Positions 36,042 through 46,541 of a stretch of DNA of 64,000 nt are shown in pieces. The notes beneath the pieces were generated by a model. That model did no database searches. It was given only the letters and a program-made list of their open reading frames with translations, and was not told where the DNA came from. Position 1 is the first letter of the stretch. The number at the start of each line of letters is the position of its first letter. The DNA comes from Lagopus muta (taxonomy: Eukaryota > Chordata > Aves > Galliformes > Phasianidae): contig NC_064437.1 in NCBI RefSeq assembly GCF_023343835.1, positions 50,170,972 to 50,234,971 on the forward strand, in the 5' to 3' direction. A program made the position numbers and the translations under genes.

Positions 36042-36360
36042 GCCAGTTGTCAACAGGAGCCTCCGCGCAGTCTTTACTCAGTGGCTGAGTCTTCCTCCAC
36101 CTTCCAACTGGCTTGGTTCCTCACTTACTGATTATTTTTTTTTTAGCCTAAAGAATAATTATTTTTATGGTTTCTAAGTGAGGAGTTCTGTGGGAATCCT
36201 ATTGCTGGGCTTCTGGACAAGGGCAGGAGGGAATCATTCCACCTTGTCCTGGGTCTTCTGGAATCAGTGAACTTGCACAGTAGAAAGTATCCCTAAGACA
36301 GAAACATTGTGTCAACTGCACTCTTTTTTTAATTAAAAATGGTTTCAAGAAGGCATGCCT
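36042..36360 (+). other. RPP30: RPP30 3' untranslated region (proximal)
   Basis: Sequence after the stop with no further coding potential. An ATTAAA poly(A) signal variant at 36332-36337 would give a 3' UTR of about 310 bases. An AATAAA lies much further on at 37677-37682; use of it would include a CR1 copy in the transcript. Confidence 0.55.
36332..36337 (+). promoter_or_regulatory. Candidate RPP30 poly(A) signal (ATTAAA)
   Basis: The first recognisable poly(A) signal downstream of the RPP30 stop; it is the common ATTAAA variant. Assigned by position only. Confidence 0.5.
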
Positions 36361-37067
36361 GTAAAGTCTCACTCTTATAGTAACTGAAGTTTTAAAACAT
36401 GTCTCTGTACTAAGCCTTAGAACCAGGAGTCAGTAAAGTTTACCTTAAATGGCCTGAGAGAATAATCGTGCAGTAAAAACTTTATCTGCTCTCTCTTCTG
36501 TTTTGTGATCAATAACTATAACAATTCTAGTATATGTTGCTTGCTAGGAGAAATCTTGAGTTTGTATCAGAGGAGCAGTGCCTAAATCAACCTGTTAGAC
36601 ACACAGCACAAAGGTTCTCTCTGCCTTTGGAATCAAACCATCCCAACTTAAAGCCAAACAGTAACATGAGACATTTGCCATGGATAGGAAGAGCCCAAGG
36701 TTATCCTGAATGTGTGCTCAGCATGGTGTGCTGTTGCAGCATAACAGCTGTCTCACCTAGGCCTGAGCAATCTCCATGTCACACAACTGTTACTGTTATG
36801 TCTTTTTTTTTTTATGTCCAGGTTGTTTTGCTGCCTCCTGACTTTCCAATTAACTTCCCGTTAGTGCTTCAGTAAATCTAATCCAAAAAAGCAGTCACAA
36901 CAGATTTCTAATCAGTGAGGCATTTTCAGACATCTTCCAAATGTTGACTGAAGTTTCTCTTTTGACCAATATAAAAATTATGTAAGATGCTGTACTTGAG
37001 ATGCTTTTGTGGCACCTTTACTCTGAATATTCCAATATTCCAATTCTGTGTTGCCCCATGAAAGATG

Positions 37068-37508
37068 CTGAAGCCTTGGAGCGTGTCCAGAGGAGGGCAA
37101 CGAAGCTGTGAAAGATCTGGAAAGCAGGTAATATGGGCTGAGGGAACTGGGATTGTTCAGTCTGGAGAAGAGGAGGCTCCGGGAAGACCTTATTGTTCCC
37201 CTACATGTCCCTGAAAGGAGGTTATAATGAGGTGATGGTCAGCCTCTTTCAAGTAACAGTGGTAGAACGAGAGGTAATGGCCTCAATTTGCAGCAGGAGA
37301 GGTTCAGATTGGATATTAGGAAAAATTTCTTCTCAGAAGCAGTGGTGATGCACTGGCACAGGCTGCCCAGGAGGTGATGGATTCACTGTCCATGGACATG
37401 TTCAAGAAAGTCATGGATGTGGTGTGGTTAGTGGGCTTGGTGTTGAGGGATGGTTGGACCAGATCTTAGTGATCTTTTCCAACCTTAATGATTCTGTGAT
37501 TCTCTATT
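37068..37508 (+). mobile_element. CR1 LINE 3' fragment
   Basis: Plus-orientation CR1 starting in the end of ORF2 (GAGCGTGTCCAGAGGAGGGC), followed by GTTCAGTCTGGAGAAGAGGA, CAGATTGGATATTAGGAAAA, CACTGGCACAGGCTGCCCAG and the tail CTTTTCCAACCTTAATGATT with terminal GATTCT repeats. It has the same tail type as the copy at 2205. Degenerate. Confidence 0.93.
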
Positions 37509-37676
37509 CTTACCTGACAACAAGCTGAGAAGCACAAGTTGTGATGTGTAAAGTACCGCAGAAGCCTTGCGGTGGGTTATCTCTGAGCTCTTAGGAGCTA
37601 ACAAAGCTCTCAGTAGAGTCACAGTTTTATAAAATGCTGGTGTAAGTCACAACAGCTTTTGCATCATTCAAAAAGC

Positions 37677-37682
37677 AATAAA
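37677..37682 (+). promoter_or_regulatory. Distal AATAAA, possible alternative RPP30 poly(A) signal
   Basis: Canonical hexamer followed within about 50 bases by T-rich and GT-rich sequence, on the RPP30 strand about 1.6 kb after the stop. Use is speculative. Confidence 0.35.
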
Positions 37683-39069
37683 ATTAGTTTTCCTTTGATT
37701 TTATTTTACTGGTCGACATCATCATGTGAGTGCTTTATTGCGGTATTGAGATAATACTGATATTGATATTATATATAGTGGCTTCTTATTTATGGACTTG
37801 CCTCTAAAGTAAGGTTCTAACCAAATAAAGAAGCACTGGAAATGTGCCTGTAAAGTGTAACTTCTGTAAGTCATATACCTTGGCCAGAGACTCATCAACC
37901 CTGAGCATGAGGAGAGTTGTTTTGTAACTAGCATGCAGAGAGAAGCTTTTGAATGCAAGATATCCTCCTTGTCACTTGTTTGCCCTCATCCAGAAAATGT
38001 AACATCTGCATCCTTGCTCTTTAAGTAGGTGCAGTGCTTCAGGAACTGTGTGGAAAGTTTCTTTTTCTCCCAGTTTCCAGGAGCACTGAACTGCTGCTCA
38101 GTTATTAAGATAGTCAAGATGAGTTAGCCAACACTGATGTAATTCCTGTTTCCTGGAAAGATATACTCCCAATGTCCAGATGATTGTGCAGAAACAAGTA
38201 CAGAAATAGTAGCTTGCAGAGGAGGATAGCAAGCAGAGACATGACATGGTTCTTATGAAAAAAAAAATGTGTTCTCAGGTGACACAAATTACGGTGCTTG
38301 TTGTGTGAAAAGTCTCATCTGTCTAAATCTGTTGCTTCAGCACAGGGTAGCTGGTTACAGATTGAATAGGCATTTGTTCTGCCTGCTCCTTATGGGGTTT
38401 CTGTAAATTCATTTCCAAGATTGGCATTCAAGTAACAAATACTCATCACTGTCCATTGTTTCATTGCCCAGGACTTTGTTTTGGCCACACTGTAAAGTCT
38501 GCTCACTAGAAGCCAGCTTTACTGACTGGTGAATCTTCATGGGAGCCTGTGGCATATTTCACTGGGAGGCTGCTCCATGGGATGTTCAGATTTTAACTGA
38601 ACATGGCATGTGATGTCCTAGTGAAATTTCACATCAGTGGTTCTGCTGACAAGCCTATTAACATTGTTCTACCTCTACTAAAGCAAGGGGAAAGATACCT
38701 TTCTTTCCTAGCAGGATTGCACATCTTCCTTGACTGGGACAATTGAAGCTGTCTTGTGTGCTCCACACAGTAAGTACTGATTGCTGAGAAAAGGGGATTT
38801 TAAATCAAACTCAGTGATAAAAGTATAACTTTGTATCTTACTAGCCTCTTAAGTACTGGCTTTCTGTTTCTGTATGTGTGTTTCTGCATAATGGAAGAAA
38901 ATAAGAGACAGTATTTATCTAACAGTGGCAGGAAGGTATCTCAAGAGCTGGCTGCTTTAGGCAGCTTAGATTTTTTTTTTTAGTATCTATAAATTTTAGG
39001 GGCTAAGGTCTGAACTGAGCAAGAGAACTGTCTGGTGCATGCTTACTGTTCCATAATACACTCTAGCAA

Positions 39070-39851
39070 GTACAAAGAACCACGCTGTTTATTTAATCTG
39101 AGATAAGTCAGTACAAAATGTACAGAAAAAGCAGTACAAATTTACAAATATACATCATCTGTTTTTTACATTCTTCGATCATCGGACTTTGTAGTAGTCC
39201 AGCTTTAAGAAATCCACATTTCCAATACCGTCTCCTCTCACCTTCATCACGTTGCATCTGAATCCTGCAGTCCATATGGCTACATGATGGAGCTCTGTCC
39301 GTGAGCTCTTTATCAGCCACAATCACTATAGCACGTTTAAACCCCATTACTCAGCTATTCCTTTAAATCCACTTGGGGTCTCAGCAGACCTTCTTCCATT
39401 ACTCCTTTTCTCTTCCACATATCACCACTCACGTAATACAGTTTTCTGAAAGTGAGAATTTTGCAGAGGCATGGCAGCAATTGCAAATATTAGCTACTGA
39501 GAACTGTGGGAAGGCTTGATGGAAGTTGCTAAGGTTGGTAATAGTGCCATCAAGATAAAATGGCTCATGTTGCTGATAAAGATTGCATTGCAATTTAAAA
39601 CTATAAAAAAATTAATACTGAGAACCATTAAAAATTACCCTTGAAATAAATAGGAATAAATAAAGCTATTTTAAAACCAGTGGAAACTTAATTCTCAATC
39701 TACCTGAATTGTCATTTTCAGTGAAGGCAATTCAAATAATTTAGTACAATAAATATCTTCAATAAATATAGTATGTTCAGGGCTATTTTCCTCCAGGATC
39801 ATGCGAAGCATTTAAAAGCAGCAAAAAGAGAGCAGTCTGGCTTTTGTCTCT
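39070..39851 (-). other. ANKRD1: ANKRD1 3' untranslated region
   Basis: AT-rich sequence following the ANKRD1 stop on the minus strand. It extends about 780 bases to a canonical AATAAA. The 3' end is set by that signal and is approximate. Confidence 0.7.
39088..39093 (-). promoter_or_regulatory. ANKRD1 poly(A) signal (AATAAA)
   Basis: Reads TTTATT on the plus strand, i.e. AATAAA in ANKRD1 orientation. It is the best-placed canonical hexamer after the stop codon. Confidence 0.6.
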
Positions 39852-39962
39852 TCAAAACTTGTTTAGTTGGGTGCTCTTATAGGAGTTGTTCTTCAGATTG
39901 TTGAACAGCTCTTTGGTGCCATTCTGCCACTGAAGAACGAGGTCCATAGGGGTTTTTCCATC
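39852..39962 (-). CDS. ANKRD1: ANKRD1 coding exon 9 (C-terminus)
   Basis: Encodes residues 283-318 ([20 protein letters not shown]...TQLNKF) and TGA. It is the capping part of the ankyrin domain. The acceptor cttaatcag precedes GAT. Confidence 0.96.
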   Translation of the reverse strand, partial: DGKTPMDLVLQWQNGTKELFNNLKNNSYKSTQLNKF

Positions 39963-42900
39963 CTGATTAAGATGAAAAGAGAAAGCAAGATCTAATTTCA
40001 GCTGGTGAATTTATTCCTTTATTCTTCCCTAAATATTTGCGTAGTGCATCTGATGTGAGACTTCTTCTACGTGCACAGGATCAGGTGCTCTCATTCCTGA
40101 GTTATTTTGCCCTCCTATCCCCTGTCTGTTCAGCCTCCTGATGAAATTTCCATGTATGTGAGTGGGCCTATGCCGTGTTAGCAAACAGTGTGACTAGCAG
40201 AGCATGTCACTGTTTCTTTGGGTCCAATCTAAACTGATTTGAGAATTTGGATAAGAGTGTCTGCATGCTTAATTAAATTATGGACAACATCTAAATTAAA
40301 CAGGAGCAACTTTACTGTGCAAAGCCTGAGTGAGTAGACTTTGTGCCTTTTGGGCTGCGTTCTTCCTCATTTTCATACCCGGGTGAGGGGAAACACTGGG
40401 AGTGGCTTTGCAGGTTGGGGCAAGGACTGATTTCTCCCTTACTTTCTCCAGGTGTAGTTGATTGCTAATCAGAAGCATTAATTGGTGCTGGCTAAAGTAG
40501 ATCTCTTAAGCCATGGGGCTCCTGTTGTGATCTCAGTGGTGACTGAAGCCCAGGAGCTGCGCAGACAGCAACTGTGTGCATGGGTCTTAATATAATATGT
40601 AAGTAAAATAGGGTGTGGTGGTCATTTAAGTTGCAGCTGATAGATTGTGCTTTTAGTGTAGGTATTGCTTTTTTCATCTGTTCCCTGACCTTCTCCAAGT
40701 TGCCCTTTCCCTGTGTGAGCTGTTCTTTAGTTAACTGTACAGTGATTTAATTAAGTCTGTTCACAATAGTCTCTTCTAGCCTTAAAACCCACAAAGCTGC
40801 TCCGAAGGAAAACTTCTGAATTACTTACGCCATTCTTGATGGTAAGATCTGCCCCGTAGAGAATCAAAAGCCGGACCATTTTGTAGCGGTTCAGCCTGAC
40901 AGCGTCATGCATTGGTGTGTCACCTTCCTACGGGGTGAGACATGGGTCAGCCTGCGCCACAGACCAGGCTGCACCGTGTCACCAGGGGTTTTCATGGGGA
41001 AGTGGAACCATGAAGACAGGCAGCAGCCCAGTTCCAAGGGTAAGGATCTGGTGGAACTTACTCTGTCTCTGGCGTTGAGGTCTGCTTCGCAAGCAATGAG
41101 GTGCTCGGCACAGTCGTACTGCCCTGTTCTCACAGCTACGTGCAGTGGGGTGCTGCGAAGCTGAGTGGGGAGAAACAGGAGATTTAGACTGGATATAAGG
41201 AAAAAGATTTTTACAGTAAGCATGGTAAGGCATTGGCACAAGTTGCCCAGAGAAGTAGATGTCCCATCCCTGGAAACATCTAAGGTCGAACTGGATTGGG
41301 CTCTGAGCAGCATGATGGAGCTGTAGGTGTCTCTGTTCATTGCAGGGAGTTGGACTAGATGGCTTTTAGGGATCCTTTCCAACTCAAATAATTCTATGAA
41401 GGCCGTCAGTGACACTGAGCACAGTAAAATAGTACCACAACAGCCACCAAAAATTATCTTCTTGGGGGGCTTGCAGTCTCTAAAAAGTGGCTGAGCCCCA
41501 GAGGAACATACCTTGTCTCTTGCATTTCTGTTTACTCCTTTGTCCAGTAAGAATTTCACAATATCCAGGCTTCCTCCCCGGCATGCCCAGTGCAAGGCAG
41601 TAGATTCAAGCTATGGCAGAAAAAAACACAAGTAATTTAATTCAGCATAATGCACGAAAAGAAGAAATTTAGCTAATTTGATCAAACTTCTAAATGAATT
41701 CAAAATCATTTGTCATGCAATTTAACTTAAAGCAGTTTTCCATGATTGTTGAGCCATTTCAATTAACAGCCTCTGTCATCTAGCCCTCCACCTCTCCAAC
41801 ACCAATTCTCTGCTTGGAGGGCTGCCCCTTCCCTACAGGTCTTGCTCTGCTCGCTATTCCTCTGATTTCTTACAGCACTGTGGGCATGGCTGGTTGAGTG
41901 AGGGGAACAAGGCTAGTCGATGCCATCTATTTAGCAAACAAACTAAGAGCTGGAAGTGGAGGAGTGAAAAAACAGCTGCAGAACCCTCACGGTTAGTGTT
42001 CAGCAGAGAAGATGTCTCTCAGGAGCACAAAGATTTCCTGGTGGAAAATGTATACTTTGCACTGGGCCCTGTGGGGCCCTGCTACCTCCAGTAGCTGCTC
42101 ACAGCCCGATGTGGTAGCCTGACCTCAGATGTTCTACCCTTCTTAGGGCTTTATGGTTTGTGGCAGCCTGTTGGTGAACATGGTCCTCCCATTCCTGCAT
42201 TTTACTTCAAAACGTTTTGACCCAGAAAGGCAGACATCCCCTCCTGAAACCTCAGCAGTGTTATTCTGAGGATAAACTTGAAAGACAGTGTAAAGTCTAT
42301 TGCTTTTCTTGTGTTTGTTTTACCAGTTACAAAACATTGAGCAAATTTTAAAGTACGTGTTAATGAACATACCATATCTTTCAGTTCAAGCAGGGCTCCA
42401 GCTTCCACCAACTTCTTGACCACCTCTAGATGTCCTTCAGAGCATGCCCTGTGCAATGCAGTACGCTTGTACTGTCAATTAAAACAGTGCTAAGTCAGAT
42501 ATCAAATATGGCACAAAGAGGTCTCTTTAAATCTTTTATCTTTGCGTCTCTGGGATGATGGCAAATCCACGCGTTATGCTGTTTCATTTTCAAGAGCTAA
42601 TGCTTTCGAGACCTGAAATCTGCTAAATTTTAATAGCATTCTAATAGCAGCGATCTGCCTACCCAGCATTTAAAAAGGTGTGAGGAATATCTGCAGTGTG
42701 GCATTAAAATGATGCCTCTTGATTCCTGCATTCAACACACGATGCTGTATTTTGCAAATGCAGCTTATGCATTATGGAGTACAAGGGCCAGCAGCATCAC
42801 TTTTTTGTGTGTGTATTTCTGCAGACAAATTTCTTATCTGTTCATCTGTAGCATTAGAAGAGCATTCGTTACAGAAAATCAGGGTCTCCTGGTCACCAAT

Positions 42901-45900
42901 ATCTCTCTTTGAAATGTAAGGATTCTTTTGAAGTAACATTACTTAGGAGGATCCCAGCAGCCCTTTATCAATGGAATACATAATACGTTAAAATTCCAGG
43001 GTTTATTTACCCCAACCCACTTCCAGTGCTTTTCTCCTCAAAACTGTGCATACTATAAAACCTACTGGTGAAAGTTAATTTTGTTCTGTAATAAACTTTC
43101 TTGTGCAGCAGGCTGCAGAGTAAGAAAAAGAGCATACCTCATCACAGACATTGGGATCTCCTTTGTCTGACAAATATTTTTCAATGACTGGCAACTTATT
43201 CTCCAGTGCAGCTCTGAAGAACATGGCTATGTCCACTGGCCCTGTCTAATGGAGAAAAATATACAGGAGGTGAATACAAGTGGCACAAAAGCTCGTTGGT
43301 TCTTTCCCAAAGGAGCTCACAGCAGAACTTACAATAACTTCTGGTTCGGGTTCCTTTAAAAGGGGAGCTTTCACTTTCCTGCATTTCTTCTTCTTCTTCA
43401 GCTGAATAATTTTTTCAAGGTCCTCCAAGCTTTCGAGTTTTGATTTCTCCTGTAGTTTTTTCATCTTCAACTGAAACAAATGAGGAGAGGCAGCAGTTTG
43501 AGCTGGGACTGAACACACCTTCCCTCTAGAGCGGCAGGACAGTGGGTATTACCATTCAGTTGAATCCAGTTCATACAGAGTTAACTTTGAAATAAGTTTT
43601 TGTTTTGATTTGATTTGTACTGGGGCTATGGCTAATGGACCATTAGATTAAGTTGCAAAGTGTAAAAGGTACACAATTTCTTACACAGTTTTTTCATGCA
43701 TCATTGTACTTTTTCCTAAACGCTTTCTTCAGCCATATGTTGTGGGATATCATGAGATTTTCTGGCCTGTGCAAGGCCAGGAGTCAAAGCAGCCCTGCAG
43801 TCCTTTTTGGTCCAACAATTTAAGACATCTGCAGCTTATGAGGACTGGGAGGCCCCTGTAGGTTTAACTGACTTCCACAAATCATTTTGCCTTCAACCAC
43901 TTTCATGTGGTAGCCACTGATTTATCTTAATCCTTTTTGATATAAAAAAAACACGTGTACCCTTAAATGAAGTATGTGATTTATAGCAATTTTAGCATTT
44001 CAATCAGTAAGTGCTGCATTTTGATAAACTAGAGAGAATGTCGGCGGTGTCTTTGAAGGGACAATTCAATAAGTATTTAAGTCTTGTTCAAGCCTCCTTT
44101 GTTAAAGCATCCCTGCATGAAGTGAGTACAGGGCACTGCTAGCATCAATGACAAGTGTGTTGTCTTTGCTGAAGTATAAGATTTCAGGTATGACGCAGTG
44201 TCCTTGGCTTTGGAAGAGTGATTCAAAGTAAAGCACTATCTCATGACAAATTCTATCCTTTAAATGTATTTAAATAATATGTTTGTAAATAAATTGGTGA
44301 GGTCCTGACACATGGTATGTTTTTTTTCCAAATGAATTCATGTTCATGGGATCCGCTTCAGAGTTACTGCCTTCATCAGTCAGCTGCAGGATTCGGCACA
44401 TCTCTGCGTTCGGTGGGCATTAGACCAACTTCCTTTGGCAATGACTTCCTGGGGGCTTGTTTATCTGGCCTAGCATGCATGTATTTCTAACTTAGAAATC
44501 TGAGGCAAAACTTCATGGAGCTCTGAAGAAAGTGTGTAAAGATGATAAAAGCCCAAGTACAAAATCCAAGAGCCTACCTCTGCCTCATGCTTCTGCTTCC
44601 CGGGAGCCATGTCTACTTGGGTTAGTAGGTGATCAGAGGCTGTCTTTAGGTCATCTTGCTTCTCTAATTTTACAGCAGCTTCATACTCTCCAGTTTTGAA
44701 GTCCTCTGGGAGGAAGCTGCCGGTATCTTTATCGTCAGTTTTCTTCCCAGTCACCTGTAAAGATAATATGTTATGAGCATCAATTTGATGACCGCAGCAA
44801 GCACCCCCTGGGATGATGGATCGGTGTGTGGCAGACTGACCGCAGGCCTCATTCAGCCTGATGTGTAGTATATGTGTGGGTAGCTGGGGCAGGCTTGCTT
44901 GCAGGCAGGTCTTCCACATTCCCAGAGCAACCCCCTGCTGGCATCCTCGGGGTTTGGGTCAGGTTCATGAGGCCACCTTGCTGTAACTCAGTGCTCAACT
45001 GGCACTGAGCTGCTGCTGTGCTGACAAAAGCTGTTGAGTTGTGAACAACATCCTTTTTCTTCAGAATTTTCTTGCATTTCCTCTCGCCATGTGTCAGACC
45101 TATCAGAAAGCTGTAAAAGGCTCTGCTGGAAGGAGCCAACCTGAGCAGGCACCAGCACCTCATGAGCAAGGGAAATGAGATGCCAGAGTGGGAGGACATG
45201 CTTTCCTCTTGGGACCTTACAGTCTGGCTGAAACAGTGCAGTTAAATCAGGATGCTGAGTAATTTCAAGGCTGATCTTACGCACTGCTGTCAGTACCAAA
45301 GTCCCCATTTATAGCACTTGGCAAATGAATGTGAGGTAGCTGCTGTGCTGAAGCTGCGTGATGCTGTGCTGCAGCACAGCTCTTCATAGCTTTTGGAAAT
45401 ATTTTGGATGCTTTATTAAGTATGCTCAAAGGGATAACCTGTTAAACTTAGAGGATGATGAACTTTATGTGGGTTAATCACAGAATCACACAGAATCACA
45501 GAATTGTAGGGGTTGGAAGGGACCTCCAGAGATCATCGAGTCCAACCCCAACTTTGATGAACTTAGGATGAACTCTGAAGTGGTTTAGTAAATGTATGCT
45601 TTCTTGACTAGATTTCTGTTCAATCATCCTTGTAAAGTTGTGTTTGTTATAGATTTTAATACTAGAAAAATTGTTAAGGCCTTGCCAAGAGTTTGGATGG
45701 TACTGGCTAGTCAGTGTATGTGAGTTTCATCTTAACTGTGCCATCTGGAGAAAAAAATATTCCTGTGTAATGCTCCAGTGCTTTACTGGATTGCTCCTCT
45801 TTCCCCAGTCTGTTGGTCATTGTTAGTCTGAACTCTGCAGTGGAAAGTTCTATTGCTTGAGATCTGGTTTAGATAGGGGCTTTCAAAATTTGTACCATGA

Positions 45901-46352
45901 ACAGCAGTGAAAATAGGAATTGTTAGTAATGCCTGTTGTTGGCTTAAAAGTGGAAAGAGAATAATTTGGTTTCCCTGCATTGCTGTCTTTTCCCTAGTCT
46001 CTTACTGGATTAGGATTTTGAAGTTAGTAGCTCTACAAGTATATGTATGTCAGTCAAGATCAAGGGAAAATACACAGCTAAATTTTGGTCATTCTGTACT
46101 TCCTGGTGAGTTATGTTCTGATGCAAAATTCAAATGACTGTGTAGTTATACCAGTGGCAAGCCCCCTTCCCTAGCAGAAGTTAGTGGAACTATAGTAGGA
46201 TAATGAATTATAACAGATGCAGGTTTTGAGCACTGCTCTGTCACCTCAGTGATCCACAAAGGCTGGTACAATGACAGTCTAGAAAGGAAAGTAATTACGA
46301 GTAAATGAAAGAAGCTTGTACCTACCAGCTCTTCTACTTTCATCATCATCAT
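39852..46352 (-). CDS. ANKRD1: Ankyrin repeat domain-containing protein 1 / CARP (complete gene, 9 coding exons)
   Basis: ANKRD1 (cardiac ankyrin repeat protein) is a stress- and stretch-inducible muscle protein found at the sarcomeric I-band, where it binds titin N2A and myopalladin, and in the nucleus as a transcriptional cofactor. Minus-strand coding exons in order: 46352-46326, 44754-44578, 43470-43333, 43245-43138, 42471-42373, 41610-41512, 41160-41062, 40927-40829, 39962-39852. The total is 957 bases, or 318 residues plus stop, close to the human 319. Residues 1-9 are MMMMKVEEL. An acidic N-terminal part ([15 protein letters not shown], about 24-38) precedes a Lys-rich predicted coiled coil (about 55-95) and a basic nuclear-localisation stretch [10 protein letters not shown] (93-102). 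Ankyrin repeats follow from about residue 118, with repeat cores TALHRAC, TALHWAC, TPLHVAV and TPMHDAV, to about 300. All junctions are GT-AG with phase 0. The start is the first of four consecutive ATGs; the open frame upstream has no ATG. Confidence 0.97.
40829..40927 (-). CDS. ANKRD1: ANKRD1 coding exon 8 (one ankyrin repeat)
   Basis: Exactly 99 bases, phase 0: residues 250-282 ([10 protein letters not shown]...[10 protein letters not shown]). TPMHDAV is a variant of the TPLHxA ankyrin core. Donor GGC|gtaagt. Human has TPLHDAV here, so Met replaces Leu. Confidence 0.96.
41062..41160 (-). CDS. ANKRD1: ANKRD1 coding exon 7 (one ankyrin repeat)
   Basis: Exactly 99 bases, phase 0: residues 217-249 ([20 protein letters not shown]...LNARDR). 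Its acceptor lies directly against the CR1 copy at 41170. Confidence 0.96.
41170..41399 (+). mobile_element. CR1 LINE 3' tail in ANKRD1 intron 6
   Basis: Plus-orientation CR1, antisense to ANKRD1. Recognisable blocks are ATTTAGACTGGATATAAGGA, GGCATTGGCACAAGTTGCCC, GTCCCATCCCTGGAAACATC, GAGTTGGACTAGATGGCTTT and the end AATTCTATGA. Its 5' truncation point is within about ten bases of the ANKRD1 exon 7 acceptor. The exact boundary is uncertain (roughly 41163-41180). Confidence 0.92.
41512..41610 (-). CDS. ANKRD1: ANKRD1 coding exon 6 (one ankyrin repeat)
   Basis: Exactly 99 bases, phase 0: residues 184-216 ([20 protein letters not shown]...NRNARDK). Acceptor gccatag, donor AAG|gtatgt. Confidence 0.96.
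42373..42471 (-). CDS. ANKRD1: ANKRD1 coding exon 5 (one ankyrin repeat)
   Basis: Exactly 99 bases, phase 0: residues 151-183 ([20 protein letters not shown]...ELKDM). Acceptor attgacag, donor ATG|gtatgt. Confidence 0.96.
43138..43245 (-). CDS. ANKRD1: ANKRD1 coding exon 4
   Basis: 108 bases: residues 115-150 ([20 protein letters not shown]...PNVCDE), covering the entry helix of the ankyrin domain. It is separated from exon 3 by an intron of only 87 bases. Donor GAG|gtatgc. Confidence 0.96.
43333..43470 (-). CDS. ANKRD1: ANKRD1 coding exon 3 (coiled coil and NLS)
   Basis: 138 bases: residues 69-114. It starts [20 protein letters not shown], a charged helical segment, then [10 protein letters not shown] (nuclear localisation), then the PEPEP turn. 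Donor ATT|gtaagt. Confidence 0.96.
44578..44754 (-). CDS. ANKRD1: ANKRD1 coding exon 2
   Basis: 177 bases: residues 10-68 ([20 protein letters not shown]...GKQKHEAE). The FLPEDF and GEYEAAV blocks match the mammalian N-terminus; the 50-65 region is divergent. Acceptor ttacag, donor GAG|gtaggc. Confidence 0.95.
45478..45552 (-). mobile_element. Short CR1 3' end fragment
   Basis: About 75 bases of CR1 3' terminus in minus orientation in ANKRD1 intron 1: CAGAATCACACAGAATCACA terminal repeats followed by GGGGTTGGAAGGGACCTCCA and the ATCATCGAGTCCAACCCC block. It is the same tail type as the copy at 34228, extremely 5'-truncated. Confidence 0.93.
46326..46352 (-). CDS. ANKRD1: ANKRD1 coding exon 1 (start)
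   Basis: 27 bases encoding MMMMKVEEL; donor CTG|gtaggt. A competing GT four bases later would break the frame into exon 2, so this donor is chosen. Human starts MMVLKVEELVTGKK, which supports the ATG cluster as the start. Confidence 0.93.
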
Positions 46353-46440
46353 GTTTGCCAGTGTTTGAAGGCTGTACTCCCCTGTGGATGAATCTCCCAA
46401 TGCTCAGGCTGGCTCTGCTGGGACCACCACACTAGCTTTG

Positions 46441-46448
46441 CTTATATA
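46441..46448 (-). promoter_or_regulatory. TATA box of ANKRD1
   Basis: TATATAAG in ANKRD1 orientation, about 90 bases upstream of the ATG. It predicts initiation near 46415-46420 and a 5' UTR of about 65 bases. A TATA-driven promoter fits an inducible muscle gene. Confidence 0.8.
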
Positions 46449-46473
46449 TCGTTGGGAAAGCTATGCTTGAATG

Positions 46474-46479
46474 AGATAA
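46474..46479 (+). promoter_or_regulatory. GATA motif (AGATAA) in ANKRD1 promoter
   Basis: A WGATAR match about 60 bases upstream of the inferred start. GATA4 is a known activator of mammalian CARP promoters, so the position is suggestive, but a six-base motif is weak evidence. Confidence 0.4.
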
Positions 46480-46518
46480 TCTTCCAACCTTGGAATCCGA
46501 GTACGCCTGAAGAGTTGC

Positions 46519-46524
46519 CAGCTG
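46519..46524. promoter_or_regulatory. E-box (CAGCTG) in ANKRD1 promoter
   Basis: Palindromic CAGCTG, the muscle bHLH-type E-box, about 100 bases upstream of the inferred transcription start. A second copy lies at 46739-46744. Confidence 0.4.
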
Positions 46525-46541
46525 GGAGGTAGGCTCGCGCT

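Larger units (their letters stand above)
36361..39070. other. Intergenic region between convergent RPP30 and ANKRD1
   Basis: About 2.7 kb between the two 3' ends. It contains a CR1 copy (37068-37508) and an AATAAA (37677-37682, plus strand). No gene was recognised; short frames look random. Confidence 0.65.

Noticed and set aside
46353-46400. Upstream extension of ANKRD1 by 16 codons (GDSSTGEYSLQTLAN-like)
   Set aside because: The frame is open but begins at TTG, not ATG, and lies within about 20 bases of the start site predicted from the TATA box. It is 5' UTR.
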